From Oceanobacillus saliphilus (lineage in GTDB: Bacteria; Bacillota; Bacilli; Bacillales; Amphibacillaceae): a DNA stretch of 64,000 nt. Shown here one piece after another: positions 45,632-54,845 of the stretch. Below the pieces are notes generated by a model that had not been told where the DNA came from, ran no database searches, and saw nothing but the letters and a program-made list of their open reading frames with translations. How positions within the stretch are numbered: position 1 is the first letter of the stretch; each line of letters begins with the position of its first letter. Location of the stretch: the NCBI RefSeq assembly GCF_023522835.1, contig NZ_JALCZU010000002.1:469111-533110 (forward strand), written 5' to 3'. The position numbers and the translations under genes are program-made.

Positions 45632-46303
45632 TTAAGTGATATAGGCCTTACTAATTCGCTTTTCATACCAGCCTTGTAACTGGCTGTATAAGAAAGTGGT
45701 TGCCCAATAGATAAGCCCCACCGCTAAATAGGCTTCAAAAAACCTCAAATTTGCAGAAGCAAGCAGTTTTCCTTGTGCTAATAATTCCGTAACCCCTATC
45801 GTAAAAGCTAAGGAAGAGTTCTTAATCAATCCGATGAACATATTTCCTGTAGCTGGTATCGCATTTCGAATGGCTTGAGGTAAAATAATTCCTTGCATTG
45901 CTTGTGGGTAGCTCAACCCGACAGATGTCGCAGCTTCCGCCTGCCCCTTATCAACAGACTGGATACCCGCGCGGAAGATTTCAGCCAGATAGGATGACGT
46001 ATTTAAACTAAAAGCAATAATTGCCGCAGCTTCCGCCCCTAACTCATTAAAAATCGGGAAAATTTGTGGAAGCCCAAAATAAATCATTAAAAGTTGGACA
46101 AGTACAGGTGTTCCTCTAAAAAAGGAAATATATATTCTAGCTAATTGCAGCAAAACAGGCACTTTATTTACAAGAATAATAGAAAGGATTGCCCCTATTA
46201 CAATTGCGATAAGCATGGCAATGATGGTTATGTATAATGTAATTGGTAAATATTTAAGTAACTCCGGAATAATTTCAATTACATAAACAAGATCGATATT
46301 CAA
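45632..46303 (-). CDS. Amino acid ABC transporter permease
   Basis: About 223 residues, five hydrophobic helices. The L-P-I-T-L-Y-I-T start and the EAA loop (G-Q-A-E-A-A-T-S-V-G-L-S-Y-P-Q-A-M-Q-G-I-I-L-P split around residue 150) are typical of the His/Glu/Gln/Arg/opine permeases. The TTG at 46303, nine bases after GGAGG, is preferred to the ATG two codons earlier, which is too close to the site. A single permease gene implies a homodimer. Confidence 0.9.
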   Translation of the reverse strand: MNIDLVYVIEIIPELLKYLPITLYITIIAMLIAIVIGAILSIILVNKVPVLLQLARIYISFFRGTPVLVQLLMIYFGLPQIFPIFNELGAEAAAIIAFSLNTSSYLAEIFRAGIQSVDKGQAEAATSVGLSYPQAMQGIILPQAIRNAIPATGNMFIGLIKNSSLAFTIGVTELLAQGKLLASANLRFFEAYLAVGLIYWATTFLYSQLQGWYEKRISKAYIT

Positions 46304-46346
46304 TACCATTCACCTCCTCTTTTTCAGATTATTTTCTCTGAGTAAG

Positions 46347-47348
46347 CTAATTACTCAACACTGGCGACGTCAGCTGACTTAATAATTCAAACGACTTCAA
46401 TCGTTTTACTTCATTTCTGATTGGTGTATGAATAATAAATTCATCAATACGGTAAGCAGATGCTAACTTGTCGAGCTCTTCCTTCACAAATGCAGGAGTT
46501 CCTGCAATCATCTCTACTTCCTGTTCTTTTACTTCAAAAGACTCTTCTTCCTGTTCCCGGAATAATACGACTTGCTCCAAAGAATTTACAGATAGAGAAC
46601 GACCGCTTTTAAAGTAGATTTTATAAACTTTATAGTGGCTTGCTTCTTCCTCTGCTTCTTCTTGGATTTGTGCAGCAAAAGAAGCGACTGCAACAATAAA
46701 TTTTCCTTCTGGATAAATATCTCGATACGTCTGTACCGCTTCCTCGAGAATGTCATGATTACTGTTTATAAAATACGCAAACACGAAATTTGTACCTTGT
46801 TCTGCAGCGAGTTTTGCACTATTTGGACTCGCACCTAAAAGAAAGACAGGAACTTTTTCTTTTGACATTGGCAGCGCTTTCGCACCATATAAAACATGAT
46901 CTTCCGGCAGTGTGTCATGAATGAATTGGTTAAGTGTCGTAAACCGCTCATCAAAAGAGATCGCACTTCCTGCACCTCCATAACGCAGTGCCTCTGTAGA
47001 TAAAGAAAACCCTCCAGGAGCTTTCCCTACTCCCAGCTCCACCCTTCCAGGTGTGAGTAAAGATAACAGATTAAAGCTTTCTACTACCTTGTAAGGACTA
47101 TAATGCTGGAGCATCACCCCACCTGAGCCAATTTTAATGGAATTTGTTTTTGCTAATAAATGAGATATGAGGACTTCAGGAGCGGTGCCTGCAAGATCAA
47201 GTGACTGATGATGTTCTGATACCCAAAAGCGTTCATATCCCCATTTTTCTGCCTGTTGTATTAATTGAATCGTACTTTCCAAAGCATCCTCCGCTGATTG
47301 CCCTGGAACAATTGGACTTTGATCAAGTATCCCTAATTTGTATGCCAT
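46347..47348 (-). CDS. LLM-class oxidoreductase (MsnO8/luciferase-like, YhbW type)
   Basis: 333 residues. The start L-G-I-L-D-Q-S-P-I, then W-V-S-E-H-H, S-G-G-V-M-L-Q-H-Y-S-P-Y-K-V-V-E and V-E-L-G-V-G-K-A-P-G-G are hallmarks of the single-component luciferase-like group. It is a different LLM subgroup from the neighbour at 43452-44783. Presumed FMN-dependent. Inserted between ATPase and permease of an ABC transporter, so tightly tied to the same substrate. Confidence 0.88.
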   Translation of the reverse strand: MAYKLGILDQSPIVPGQSAEDALESTIQLIQQAEKWGYERFWVSEHHQSLDLAGTAPEVLISHLLAKTNSIKIGSGGVMLQHYSPYKVVESFNLLSLLTPGRVELGVGKAPGGFSLSTEALRYGGAGSAISFDERFTTLNQFIHDTLPEDHVLYGAKALPMSKEKVPVFLLGASPNSAKLAAEQGTNFVFAYFINSNHDILEEAVQTYRDIYPEGKFIVAVASFAAQIQEEAEEEASHYKVYKIYFKSGRSLSVNSLEQVVLFREQEEESFEVKEQEVEMIAGTPAFVKEELDKLASAYRIDEFIIHTPIRNEVKRLKSFELLSQLTSPVLSN

Positions 47349-47389
47349 TTCTATCTCCCCCTACATTTAAATGCGTATTACAAGACCAC

Positions 47390-48172
47390 TTATTTGACAT
47401 AACCTGCTGGATAAAATGAATCCTCTTTTATATCATTATTTCTATTGAAATTCTCTAAAAACTTCTTCGTTCGTTCTTGCTTCGGGTTGTCAAAAACTTC
47501 CTGTGGTGTTCCTTGCTCAACAATTACCCCATCTGCCATGAAAATTACTTTATCCGCTATTTCACGGGCGAAATTCATTTCATGTGTAACGATAAGCATG
47601 GTTTTATTATTTTTTGCAATTTTAGATATCACTCGAAGTACTTCTCCAACCCATTCCGGATCGAGTGAGGAAGTTGGCTCATCGAAAAGAATCGCATACG
47701 GGTTCACAGCAAGGGCTCTCGCTATCCCTACCCGTTGTTGCTGTCCACCAGATAATGAAATCGGATAGTGATTTTCCTTTTCTAATATCCCGACTTGATT
47801 TAATAAATCTCTTCCCTTTTGTTTGGCATGTGCTCTATCCATCTTTTTTGTTACAACCAAGGCATGGGATACATTCTCTAACACCGTTTTATTCTTAAAT
47901 AAATTATAATGTTGAAATACCATGGATGTTTGCATTCTTAATTTATTTACTGCTGCTCGATTTACCCGTTTTACGTCTACACTTTCTCCACCAATTTCAA
48001 TGTAACCAGCGTCAGGCTTTTCTAAGAAGTTCAAACAACGTAAGAGCGTAGATTTCCCAGAACCTGAAGGACCTATAATCGCTACCACGTCTCCTTCATT
48101 TACATCAAAACTAATGTCCTTTAATACAAGATTATCTTTAAAACTCTTCCGTAAGTTTGACACTTTAATCAT
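47390..48172 (-). CDS. Amino acid ABC transporter ATP-binding protein
   Basis: 260 residues. Walker A G-P-S-G-S-G-K-S, signature L-S-G-G-Q-Q-Q-R, Walker B I-L-F-D-E-P-T-S, switch His in I-V-T-H-E-M. Polar amino acid uptake group (GlnQ/TcyC like). First gene of the second S-box operon. Confidence 0.93.
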   Translation of the reverse strand: MIKVSNLRKSFKDNLVLKDISFDVNEGDVVAIIGPSGSGKSTLLRCLNFLEKPDAGYIEIGGESVDVKRVNRAAVNKLRMQTSMVFQHYNLFKNKTVLENVSHALVVTKKMDRAHAKQKGRDLLNQVGILEKENHYPISLSGGQQQRVGIARALAVNPYAILFDEPTSSLDPEWVGEVLRVISKIAKNNKTMLIVTHEMNFAREIADKVIFMADGVIVEQGTPQEVFDNPKQERTKKFLENFNRNNDIKEDSFYPAGYVK

Positions 48173-48391
48173 AAATACCTACCTTTCTAATGTCGATATA
48201 AATACTCAAGTATTCATACTGATTTACACGGATTTATAAATAAACATAGTATTGCATATATAAATTTTATATGCAATAGGAAAGCTGATTCATTTTTATT
48301 TGTACCCTTTTTTAGGACGTTGATCTAATCGAGCTACATTTCTAAGGTTTTCTTAAACGCTATGTTTATGGATTGAATTCTACTAATTACT

Positions 48392-48451
48392 TTAGAAAAC
48401 TTAGCATGCGCCATTCCTTTTGGTCGAATGCCTTAGTTGCACTTATGCAAG
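48392..48451 (+). repeat. Dispersed hairpin element, copy D
   Basis: TTTAGAAAAC, a middle of GCGCCATTCCTTTTGG, then CCTTAGTTGCACTTATGCAA. The ends match copy C and the hairpin arms have diverged. Confidence 0.6.
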
Positions 48452-48479
48452 TAAAGAAAGGTTATACTTCTTACTTGCA

Positions 48480-48517
48480 TAAAAATAAAACCCCCTTCTG
48501 ATAATAAGAAGAGGGTT
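48480..48517 (-). terminator. Expression-platform terminator of the second S-box
   Basis: On the minus strand AACCCTCTTCT pairs with AGAAGGGGGTT around seven bases, and TTTATTTTT follows. Confidence 0.85.
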
Positions 48518-48533
48518 AGACCGCTGTCATTGT

Positions 48534-48636
48534 TCCTCTTATCTCCAAGCATTACGCTTCTGGAATTGGCACGGTGCTAAAAAAGCCCGTTGCCGAGGCA
48601 TCAAAGGGCCAGTCCCTCCACCTCTCTGGATAAGAA
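48534..48636 (-). ncRNA. SAM-I (S-box) riboswitch aptamer
   Basis: Canonical order on the minus strand: CTTATCCAGAGAGG, TGGAGGGACTGGCCC, GCAACGG, GTGCCAATTCCAG and GGAGATAAGAGG. This is a closer match to the S-box consensus than the aptamer at 15473-15576. It controls the ABC transporter/monooxygenase operon, turning it on when SAM is low. Confidence 0.95.
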
Positions 48637-48664
48637 AATTCTATTTAGTTAATTGTTAATAAAC

Positions 48665-48693
48665 AGACTACAACGGTTTTTATATAAAGTCAA
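48665..48693 (-). promoter_or_regulatory. Promoter of the second S-box operon
   Basis: TTGACT (48693-48688), 17 bases, TAGTCT (48670-48665). Directly upstream of the aptamer. Confidence 0.6.
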
Positions 48694-48737
48694 TAGAATT
48701 TATGAAAAATATTATAATTTTCGGAATGATGTGCGGT

Positions 48738-48793
48738 CGGAAGCACAGGGACGGTTCTTTTGCTTCCGAAGCAGGAGAACCGTCCCAATGCTT
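48738..48793. repeat. Back-to-back GGGACGGTTC repeat, copy 4
   Basis: GGAAGCACAGGGACGGTTCT, a centre with TGCTTCC, then AGAACCGTCCCAATGCTT. The two halves form an imperfect long hairpin between the riboswitch promoter and the tRNA gene. Confidence 0.7.
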
Positions 48794-48810
48794 TATAATA
48801 ATTCCACACA

Positions 48811-48846
48811 AAAAAACGCCCAATCCTTTGCAGGACAAGCGTTTTG
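48811..48846 (-). terminator. Terminator after tRNA-Val
   Basis: On the minus strand AAAACGC pairs with GCGTTTT in an extended imperfect stem, followed by a T7 run, six bases after the tRNA 3' end. Confidence 0.75.
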
Positions 48847-48851
48847 CGGTA

Positions 48852-48924
48852 TGATTCCGATTGGGCTCGAACCAACGACCTCTACCCTGTCAAGGTAGCG
48901 CTCTCCCAGCTGAGCTACGGAATC
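48852..48924 (-). tRNA. tRNA-Val (anticodon GAC)
   Basis: 73 bases. The acceptor stem GATTCCG pairs with CGGAATC, discriminator A. D-arm AGCTCAGCTGGGAGAGC. Anticodon stem CTACC/GGTAG with loop TTGACAG gives anticodon GAC, read as valine. T-arm GTTGG-TTCGAGC-CCAAT. CCA is not encoded. Single gene with its own terminator, not part of a tRNA cluster. Confidence 0.93.
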
Positions 48925-49144
48925 GTAAATAATTCGATAAATAATACTATAAACCCATCCTGCCAAACTGTCAATATTTAAATAGCAATTTTCCCAAATT
49001 AAACAATACTAACCCGCCTAGCTTTCACAAATTATATGCATAGAATAATTTCGAAACTCGAAATAAGATACTGGATAATATCCCATATTCCCCTTATAAT
49101 AGTTAAAAAATTGCTTTTTATCTGAGATTGAGGGTGAATCACTT

Positions 49145-50875
49145 TTGAGAAATGTGCTTTCCTATTTAAAGCCCTATAAACTCCAAGCTGTTATAGCATT
49201 TTTGCTGATGCTCATTGAACTGGCCGTGGAGCTGCTGCTTCCATTATTTCTTGGAAAGATGATCGATCAAGGCGTTATGAACCAGGATATCAATAATATT
49301 GTCATGTGGGGCAGTATTATGATTGGGATGGCCTTCCTTTCATTAGTTGCAGGTATAACAAATTCATTTTTTTCTTCTCATGTTAGTTTTGCTTTTGGTT
49401 ATGATATTCGCCAGAAATTATTTGAGAAAATCCAGGAATTTTCCTTTGCCAACCTGACTCAGTATCCAACATCAGGACTTGTGACCCGGTTTACAAATGA
49501 TATCAGGCAAATTCAGAATACCATATTTATGGCCCTCCGCATTATGGCAAAAGCACCATTAACCGTACTCGGTGGTGTCATCATGGCATTTGTTGTAAAT
49601 GCAAAGCTTGCGATCGTGTTTCTTATTACTGTTCCCGTGCTTATATTTTTCCTATTATGGGTTTTAAAAATTGCGAGTAACATGTTCTCCAAAGTGCAGG
49701 GCAATGTGGATGGTGTAAACCGAGTTATGCAGGAAAACCTTGCTGGAATGCGTTTGATTAAAGCTTTTACGAAACGTGATTATGAAGAAGCGAGATTTAC
49801 CGAAGCGAATACCGGTTTGGCTGATTCCACTCGTAAGACATTCCGTTTTGTTGAATCCTCGATGCCGGTTCTGCTTTTTGTGATGAACATGAGTATTATT
49901 TTTATTATCTGGTATGGCAACTCTCAAACCATTGCCGGTCAGGCGAATGTCGGGGAGGTTGTTACAATGGTGAACTATGCGTTGCGTGTAGCGATGGCCA
50001 TCTCGATGTTCTCCTTTATTATTATGGCACTGTCCAGAACAAAAGCTTCTGCACAGCGTGTGGATGAAGTCCTTTCCCTCGATGTGGACCTGTTGGACAA
50101 TCTAGAAGCAGATCGGTCGATGGCAGTTACGAATGGAAAAGTTGAGTATAAACGGGTTTCATTCAGTTACCCTGGAGCAGATAGACCGACTCTAAAAGAT
50201 ATGTCATTCACTGTAAATAGTGGTGAAAAGCTTGCAGTTATCGGAGCAACCGGTGCAGGTAAAACATCATTATTTCAACTTATGCCACGCCTATATGACG
50301 TAGATGACGGTGAAATACTCGTGGATGATAAACCGATTACCTCCTATTCATTTGACCAGATTCGGGGAAGCATTGGTTATGTACCACAAAGTCCCCTCCT
50401 TTTTACAGGGAGCATAACAGATAATATCGCATGGGGTAAAAAAGATGCCACTACTGAAGATATTGTTCAGGCTGCAAAGGATGCTCAGATTCATGACACC
50501 ATTATGGAGCTTCCGGATCAATATGAAACAAGGGTCGGTCAAAAAGGGGTTAATTTATCCGGCGGTCAGAAGCAGCGGATATCGATTGCCCGTGCACTGA
50601 TCCGAAAACCGAAAATATTAATGCTCGATGACAGTACGAGTGCACTCGACCTGGCGACAGAATCACGATTGCTCCTTGCTCTCGAAAAGTATAACTGCAC
50701 GATTTTTATCATTACTCAAAAAGTTTCCACGGCAAGCGTTGCGGACCGTATTTTACTTATCGATGAAGGAAAAACGCTCGATATTGGAACACATGATGAG
50801 CTTTTAAAATCATCTGACCTTTATCAAGCTATTGTAGAATCTCAATTTGGAAAGGAGTATGCACATGTCAAGTAG
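49145..50875 (+). CDS. ABC exporter half-transporter with degenerate catalytic site (YfiB-like)
   Basis: 576 residues: six-helix exporter domain (about 1-310), then an ATPase with Walker A G-A-T-G-A-G-K-T, signature L-S-G-G-Q-K-Q-R and Walker B M-L-D-D-S-T-S. The catalytic Glu after Walker B is Asp, as in the non-hydrolysing half of heterodimeric exporters. The start is TTG after GAGGGTGAATCACTT. It overlaps its partner gene by 11 bases. Size and pairing fit the YfiB/YfiC pair of B. subtilis. Exported compound unknown, drugs or lipids being typical. Confidence 0.9.
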   Translation: MRNVLSYLKPYKLQAVIAFLLMLIELAVELLLPLFLGKMIDQGVMNQDINNIVMWGSIMIGMAFLSLVAGITNSFFSSHVSFAFGYDIRQKLFEKIQEFSFANLTQYPTSGLVTRFTNDIRQIQNTIFMALRIMAKAPLTVLGGVIMAFVVNAKLAIVFLITVPVLIFFLLWVLKIASNMFSKVQGNVDGVNRVMQENLAGMRLIKAFTKRDYEEARFTEANTGLADSTRKTFRFVESSMPVLLFVMNMSIIFIIWYGNSQTIAGQANVGEVVTMVNYALRVAMAISMFSFIIMALSRTKASAQRVDEVLSLDVDLLDNLEADRSMAVTNGKVEYKRVSFSYPGADRPTLKDMSFTVNSGEKLAVIGATGAGKTSLFQLMPRLYDVDDGEILVDDKPITSYSFDQIRGSIGYVPQSPLLFTGSITDNIAWGKKDATTEDIVQAAKDAQIHDTIMELPDQYETRVGQKGVNLSGGQKQRISIARALIRKPKILMLDDSTSALDLATESRLLLALEKYNCTIFIITQKVSTASVADRILLIDEGKTLDIGTHDELLKSSDLYQAIVESQFGKEYAHVK

Positions 50876-52682
50876 ATCATTAAAGGCTCCTTTCCAGTAT
50901 GAGAAAATCCCGTTGGATAACGTCACTGTAGACAATAAGAAAAAGGCCAAAAATATGGGAGCTACTTTAAAGAGAGTATGGGATTATTTAGCGGTTGAAA
51001 AATTCAAGCTTTCACTCGTTATTCTAGCGGTTTTCGTAAGCTCTGGATTAGCGCTTCTCGGACCGTTTCTTGTTGGTATGGCAATAGATAATTTTATTGT
51101 GACCCAGGAAACTTCAGGGCTCGGCATGCTGTTGATTGCACTAATCATCGTTTATTTATTTCATTCCCTAGCCATCTTTTTGCAGAATTTCTGGATGATA
51201 GGCATTGCGCAAAATACGGTCTATACGTTGCGCAAAGATCTTTTTAAGCAATTCCATCGCCTACCGATTTCCTTCTTTGATAAGCGGCAGCACGGTGAAT
51301 TAATGAGCCGGTTGACGAATGACATCGATAACGTAAATAACACGTTAAATACATCCGTTATTCAGATTTTTTCCAGTGTATTGACCCTCGTCGGGACGAT
51401 TGCGGTCATGCTTTATTTGAGTCCGATATTGACTGTCGTGACGATGTCAGTGATCCCTGCCATGTTTTTTTCGATGAAATGGATTACGAAACGAACAGGT
51501 CCACTCTATAAATTGCAGCAAAAAAACCTTGGTGAAGTAAATGGTTATGTGGAAGAGATTGTATCCGGTCAGCATGTCGTTAAAACCTACTCACAGGAGG
51601 CCAAGGTAATTCGTCAATTTGAAGAGAGAAATAATGAACTGAAGAAAACCGGATTCTGGGCACTTACGATTGCTGGGTTTATCCCGAAAATCATGAATAT
51701 GCTGAACTTCCTGAGCTTCGGGCTCATTGCATTGATTGGCGGTATTCTTGTTATTGTTACCGATCAGCAGCTTGTAACTGTTGGTATCATTGTTATTTTC
51801 ACAGAATATGCACGGCAGTTCACCCGACCGCTTAATGAACTTTCCAACCAATTCAATTTACTGCTGTCAGCCATTGCCGGTGCCGAGCGGGTTTTCAGTA
51901 TCATGGATGAAACACAGGAAGAGATGGACGAATCAGAGGCTATTGACATTTCTGGGACAAAGGGTAATGTAAAATTTGATAACGTTTCTTTCGGTTATGA
52001 GAATACGCCTATACTGAAGGAAATTAGTTTTGAAGCACGAACAGGTGATACGGTTGCCTTTGTTGGTCATACCGGTGCTGGAAAGACAACGATTATTAAT
52101 TTGATTTCCAGATTTTATAATTATGATAGTGGCAAGATCACGCTCGATGGGGTGGATTTGAAAAATATTAAACGGAGCAGTCTCCGCAAACATATGGCGT
52201 TTGTTTTGCAGGATGCCTTCCTGTTCCACGGTACCATCCGGGATAATATTCGTTATGGCCGGTTGGAGGCATCGGATATAGAAGTGGAACATGCTGCAAA
52301 GGATGCCAATGCACATGATTTCATTATAGGGCTCCCTGATGGCTATGACACGATTCTTGACCAGGACGGTAGCGGTATTAGCCAGGGGCAGAAACAATTG
52401 CTTACAATTGCCAGAGCATTGCTTGCAGAGCCTTCCATTCTCATACTAGATGAAGCCACAAGTAATATTGATACGATTACCGAATTGAAGATTCAAGATG
52501 CATTAGAACGACTGATGGAAGGGCGAACAAGCTTTGTCATCGCACATCGCCTCAACACCATCCAGGACGCGGATACGATTATAATGCTTGAACATGGGGA
52601 AATTATTGAAAAAGGAAGCCATGACGAACTAATCAACCTAAAAGGACACTATTACGACCTATATAAAGGCCAACTGAAGTAA
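50865..52682 (+). CDS. ABC exporter half-transporter, catalytic partner (YfiC-like)
   Basis: 605 residues from the ATG at 50865 (GGAGTATGCAC). Six-helix domain, then Walker A G-H-T-G-A-G-K-T and Walker B I-L-D-E-A-T-S with an intact catalytic Glu. Its signature is I-S-Q-G-Q instead of L-S-G-G-Q. This composition is complementary to the partner: the degenerate ATP site is formed by the partner's Walker motifs and this deviant signature, the active one by this protein's Walker motifs and the partner's signature. Confidence 0.9.
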   Translation: MSSRSLKAPFQYEKIPLDNVTVDNKKKAKNMGATLKRVWDYLAVEKFKLSLVILAVFVSSGLALLGPFLVGMAIDNFIVTQETSGLGMLLIALIIVYLFHSLAIFLQNFWMIGIAQNTVYTLRKDLFKQFHRLPISFFDKRQHGELMSRLTNDIDNVNNTLNTSVIQIFSSVLTLVGTIAVMLYLSPILTVVTMSVIPAMFFSMKWITKRTGPLYKLQQKNLGEVNGYVEEIVSGQHVVKTYSQEAKVIRQFEERNNELKKTGFWALTIAGFIPKIMNMLNFLSFGLIALIGGILVIVTDQQLVTVGIIVIFTEYARQFTRPLNELSNQFNLLLSAIAGAERVFSIMDETQEEMDESEAIDISGTKGNVKFDNVSFGYENTPILKEISFEARTGDTVAFVGHTGAGKTTIINLISRFYNYDSGKITLDGVDLKNIKRSSLRKHMAFVLQDAFLFHGTIRDNIRYGRLEASDIEVEHAAKDANAHDFIIGLPDGYDTILDQDGSGISQGQKQLLTIARALLAEPSILILDEATSNIDTITELKIQDALERLMEGRTSFVIAHRLNTIQDADTIIMLEHGEIIEKGSHDELINLKGHYYDLYKGQLK

Positions 52683-52684
52683 GA

Positions 52685-52719
52685 TGGTGCCTGTCACTCC
52701 CCGGTTTTTGTCGAATGGG
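52685..52719 (+). repeat. Dispersed repeat, CTGTCACTCCCC type, copy 2
   Basis: GGTGCCTGTCACTCCCCGG then TTTTTGTCGAATG, directly after the ABC exporter gene. Confidence 0.6.
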
Positions 52720-52828
52720 CATTGCTTCCCGAGAATTTTACTGGGCGTGACAGATATTACTCTATAGTGATAGACTAATAGTAAACGCAGGCATGGATAA
52801 CTAGACTAGATGATTGAGGTGTTTATTC

Positions 52829-53554
52829 TTGGGAAGAAAAGGAAAGATGGTAGAAAAAGAAATCGAAAGCCGCTTTTTAAATGAGACAATGAAGATAAAA
52901 GTTTACCAGCCGGAGTCATTTTCCCCTCTTTATAAATATAATATCTGTATCATGCAGGATGGGGATGATTACTTTCAAATGGGCAGAGTTGCCACGTTAA
53001 GTGACAAACTCCATGACAGCCATGAAATAACGAATACCGTATTTGCGGGCATCCATTATCAGGATAAACATGACCGCAGGGAAAAATATCATCCAAGCGG
53101 CGAACAAAATGAAGCGTACACAAAATTCCTTATTAATGAAGTCGTGCCATTCTTGGATGAATTAATCCCAACATATCATATGGGTCAATCAAGGGCTCTA
53201 ATGGGCGATTCACTGGCAGGAACACTGGCACTGATGACTGCCATTAAATATCCCAATACGTTCGGTAAAGTCATGATGCAATCCCCTTACGTTGATGACA
53301 ACGTATTGGATACTGTAAAAAATGCTGAAAATCTTCACGCCATCGATATTTATCATACGATTGGCGACAAAGAAACCGCCGTAACTATGACAGATGGAAA
53401 TAAAGCAGACTTCCTTGAGCCAAACCGCGAATTGAATAAGCTGCTGGAATTAAAAGGTTCCACCTATTATTACCATGAAATTGAATCCGGTAAGCATACA
53501 TGGAAATATTGGCAAAAAGACATGACACGGGTTTTAACAACGATGTTTAATTAA
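52829..53554 (+). CDS. yjcH: YjcH-like esterase (alpha/beta hydrolase)
   Basis: About 241 residues from the TTG at 52829, seven bases after TGAGGTG; an ATG at 52847 is an alternative. Enterochelin-esterase-like fold: I-M-Q-D-G-D-D-Y near the oxyanion site, nucleophile Ser in M-G-D-S-L-A-G and His in S-G-K-H-T-W. Followed by yjcG and yjcF homologues, as in B. subtilis, which supports the name. Substrate unknown. Confidence 0.85.
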   Translation: MGRKGKMVEKEIESRFLNETMKIKVYQPESFSPLYKYNICIMQDGDDYFQMGRVATLSDKLHDSHEITNTVFAGIHYQDKHDRREKYHPSGEQNEAYTKFLINEVVPFLDELIPTYHMGQSRALMGDSLAGTLALMTAIKYPNTFGKVMMQSPYVDDNVLDTVKNAENLHAIDIYHTIGDKETAVTMTDGNKADFLEPNRELNKLLELKGSTYYYHEIESGKHTWKYWQKDMTRVLTTMFN

Positions 53555-53648
53555 TTTTTGTTATCTGATTTTTTTTGCTATACTGTATAAAACCATATAT
53601 TAATTGATAAGCCATCATTAATAAAATCATGATGCAGGAGGTTTTCTT

Positions 53649-54167
53649 ATGAATTATGGGATTGCTATATTTCCGTCAAAACCGATTCAGGATCAGGCAA
53701 ACGCATTCAGGAAGCGCTATGACCCTCACTATTCATTGATTCCACCACATATTACTCTGAAAGAATCTTTTGGAGCAGATGATGAGAAAATCAATGAATT
53801 AATTACAGAACTAAAAATTATCGCAAATGAAACGAAACCATTTACAATCAATATCGACAAGGTTAGAACATTTGCACCGGTAACAAATACAATCTATTTT
53901 AAAGTAGAACCAATCCAGGCATTAATGGATATGCAGGAGAAAATGCATACGGGTAAGTTCAAGGACAATTCGGAACATCCATTTGTACCGCATATTACAA
54001 TTGCGCAGGACCTCATGCATGATGAATTTTCAGATGTCGTTGGCCGATTGGAAATGGAAGAATTTCATTTTGAAGATACAATCGATCGCTTCCAGCTACT
54101 ATATCAACTTGAGAATGAATCATGGACAGTATATGAAACATTTGTATTTGGAAAGGAAAAGGTATGA
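53649..54167 (+). CDS. yjcG: YjcG, 2H-phosphoesterase (2'-5' RNA ligase-like)
   Basis: 172 residues. The two H-x-T motifs of the 2H superfamily are H34-I-T36 and H115-I-T117, both preceded by Pro. These enzymes act on 2',3'-cyclic or 2'-5' phosphodiester bonds; the physiological substrate of YjcG is not established. Start after CAGGAGGTTTTCTT. Overlaps yjcF by four bases (ATGA), so translation is coupled. Confidence 0.92.
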   Translation: MNYGIAIFPSKPIQDQANAFRKRYDPHYSLIPPHITLKESFGADDEKINELITELKIIANETKPFTINIDKVRTFAPVTNTIYFKVEPIQALMDMQEKMHTGKFKDNSEHPFVPHITIAQDLMHDEFSDVVGRLEMEEFHFEDTIDRFQLLYQLENESWTVYETFVFGKEKV

Positions 54168-54586
54168 ACGTAAAGATAGCTAATAAAAGAGAAGAACTTG
54201 AGCATGCTTATCAAGTGAGAATGAACGTATTCGTGGACGAGCAACATGTACCGGCCGAGGAAGAACTGGATGAGCATGACGCTACAGCAATCCATTTCGT
54301 CGCATATGATAACGAAAAACCAATAGCTGCCAGTCGACTCCGGTTTGTTGAAGAATACGGAAAGCTCGAGCGTATTTGCGTGCTGAAAGAATACCGTGGA
54401 CATTCCCATGGAAAGTATATGATTCTTGAAATGGAAAAAGTTATTACAGATAAAGGCTATAAAAAAGCCAAACTCAACGCACAGACACATGCTGAAGCGT
54501 TCTACAAAAAGTTAGGTTATGAAACCGTCTCTGGTGAATTTCTAGATGCTGGAATCCCGCATGTCACCATGATAAAAGAGTTGTAA
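54164..54586 (+). CDS. yjcF: YjcF, GNAT-family acetyltransferase
   Basis: 140 residues of the YjcF/ElaA-like GNAT group: R-M-N-V-F-V-D-E-Q-H-V-P-x-E-x-E-L-D-E-H-D, then the acetyl-CoA loop R-G-H-S-H-G-K and the end F-Y-K-K-L-G-Y. Acceptor unknown. Translationally coupled to yjcG. Confidence 0.9.
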   Translation: MNVKIANKREELEHAYQVRMNVFVDEQHVPAEEELDEHDATAIHFVAYDNEKPIAASRLRFVEEYGKLERICVLKEYRGHSHGKYMILEMEKVITDKGYKKAKLNAQTHAEAFYKKLGYETVSGEFLDAGIPHVTMIKEL

Positions 54587-54646
54587 TGCAGAAACAGTGG
54601 TTGCGTTTAACTAATATATGAACTACTACCTATAAATAAATCCAAA

Positions 54647-54678
54647 AACACTTGCGAATAATTTGCAAGTGTTTTTTA
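54647..54678 (+). terminator. Terminator of the yjcHGF unit
   Basis: AACACTTGC pairs with GCAAGTGTT around nine bases, then TTT. Confidence 0.85.
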
Positions 54679-54845
54679 ATGTGTAGACAGTATAATTATT
54701 ATCAGGCATGAATTCCTACATATATACAGCCACTTCCAGCAAAGGCAAAAGCCGACTTCCTCTCTCCAGAACTTATTTCCATACATATTTAAACCCATTA
54801 TGGTTAATCTAAAACGTGAATGTTCTTGTAAAGGGATTGGTAACC

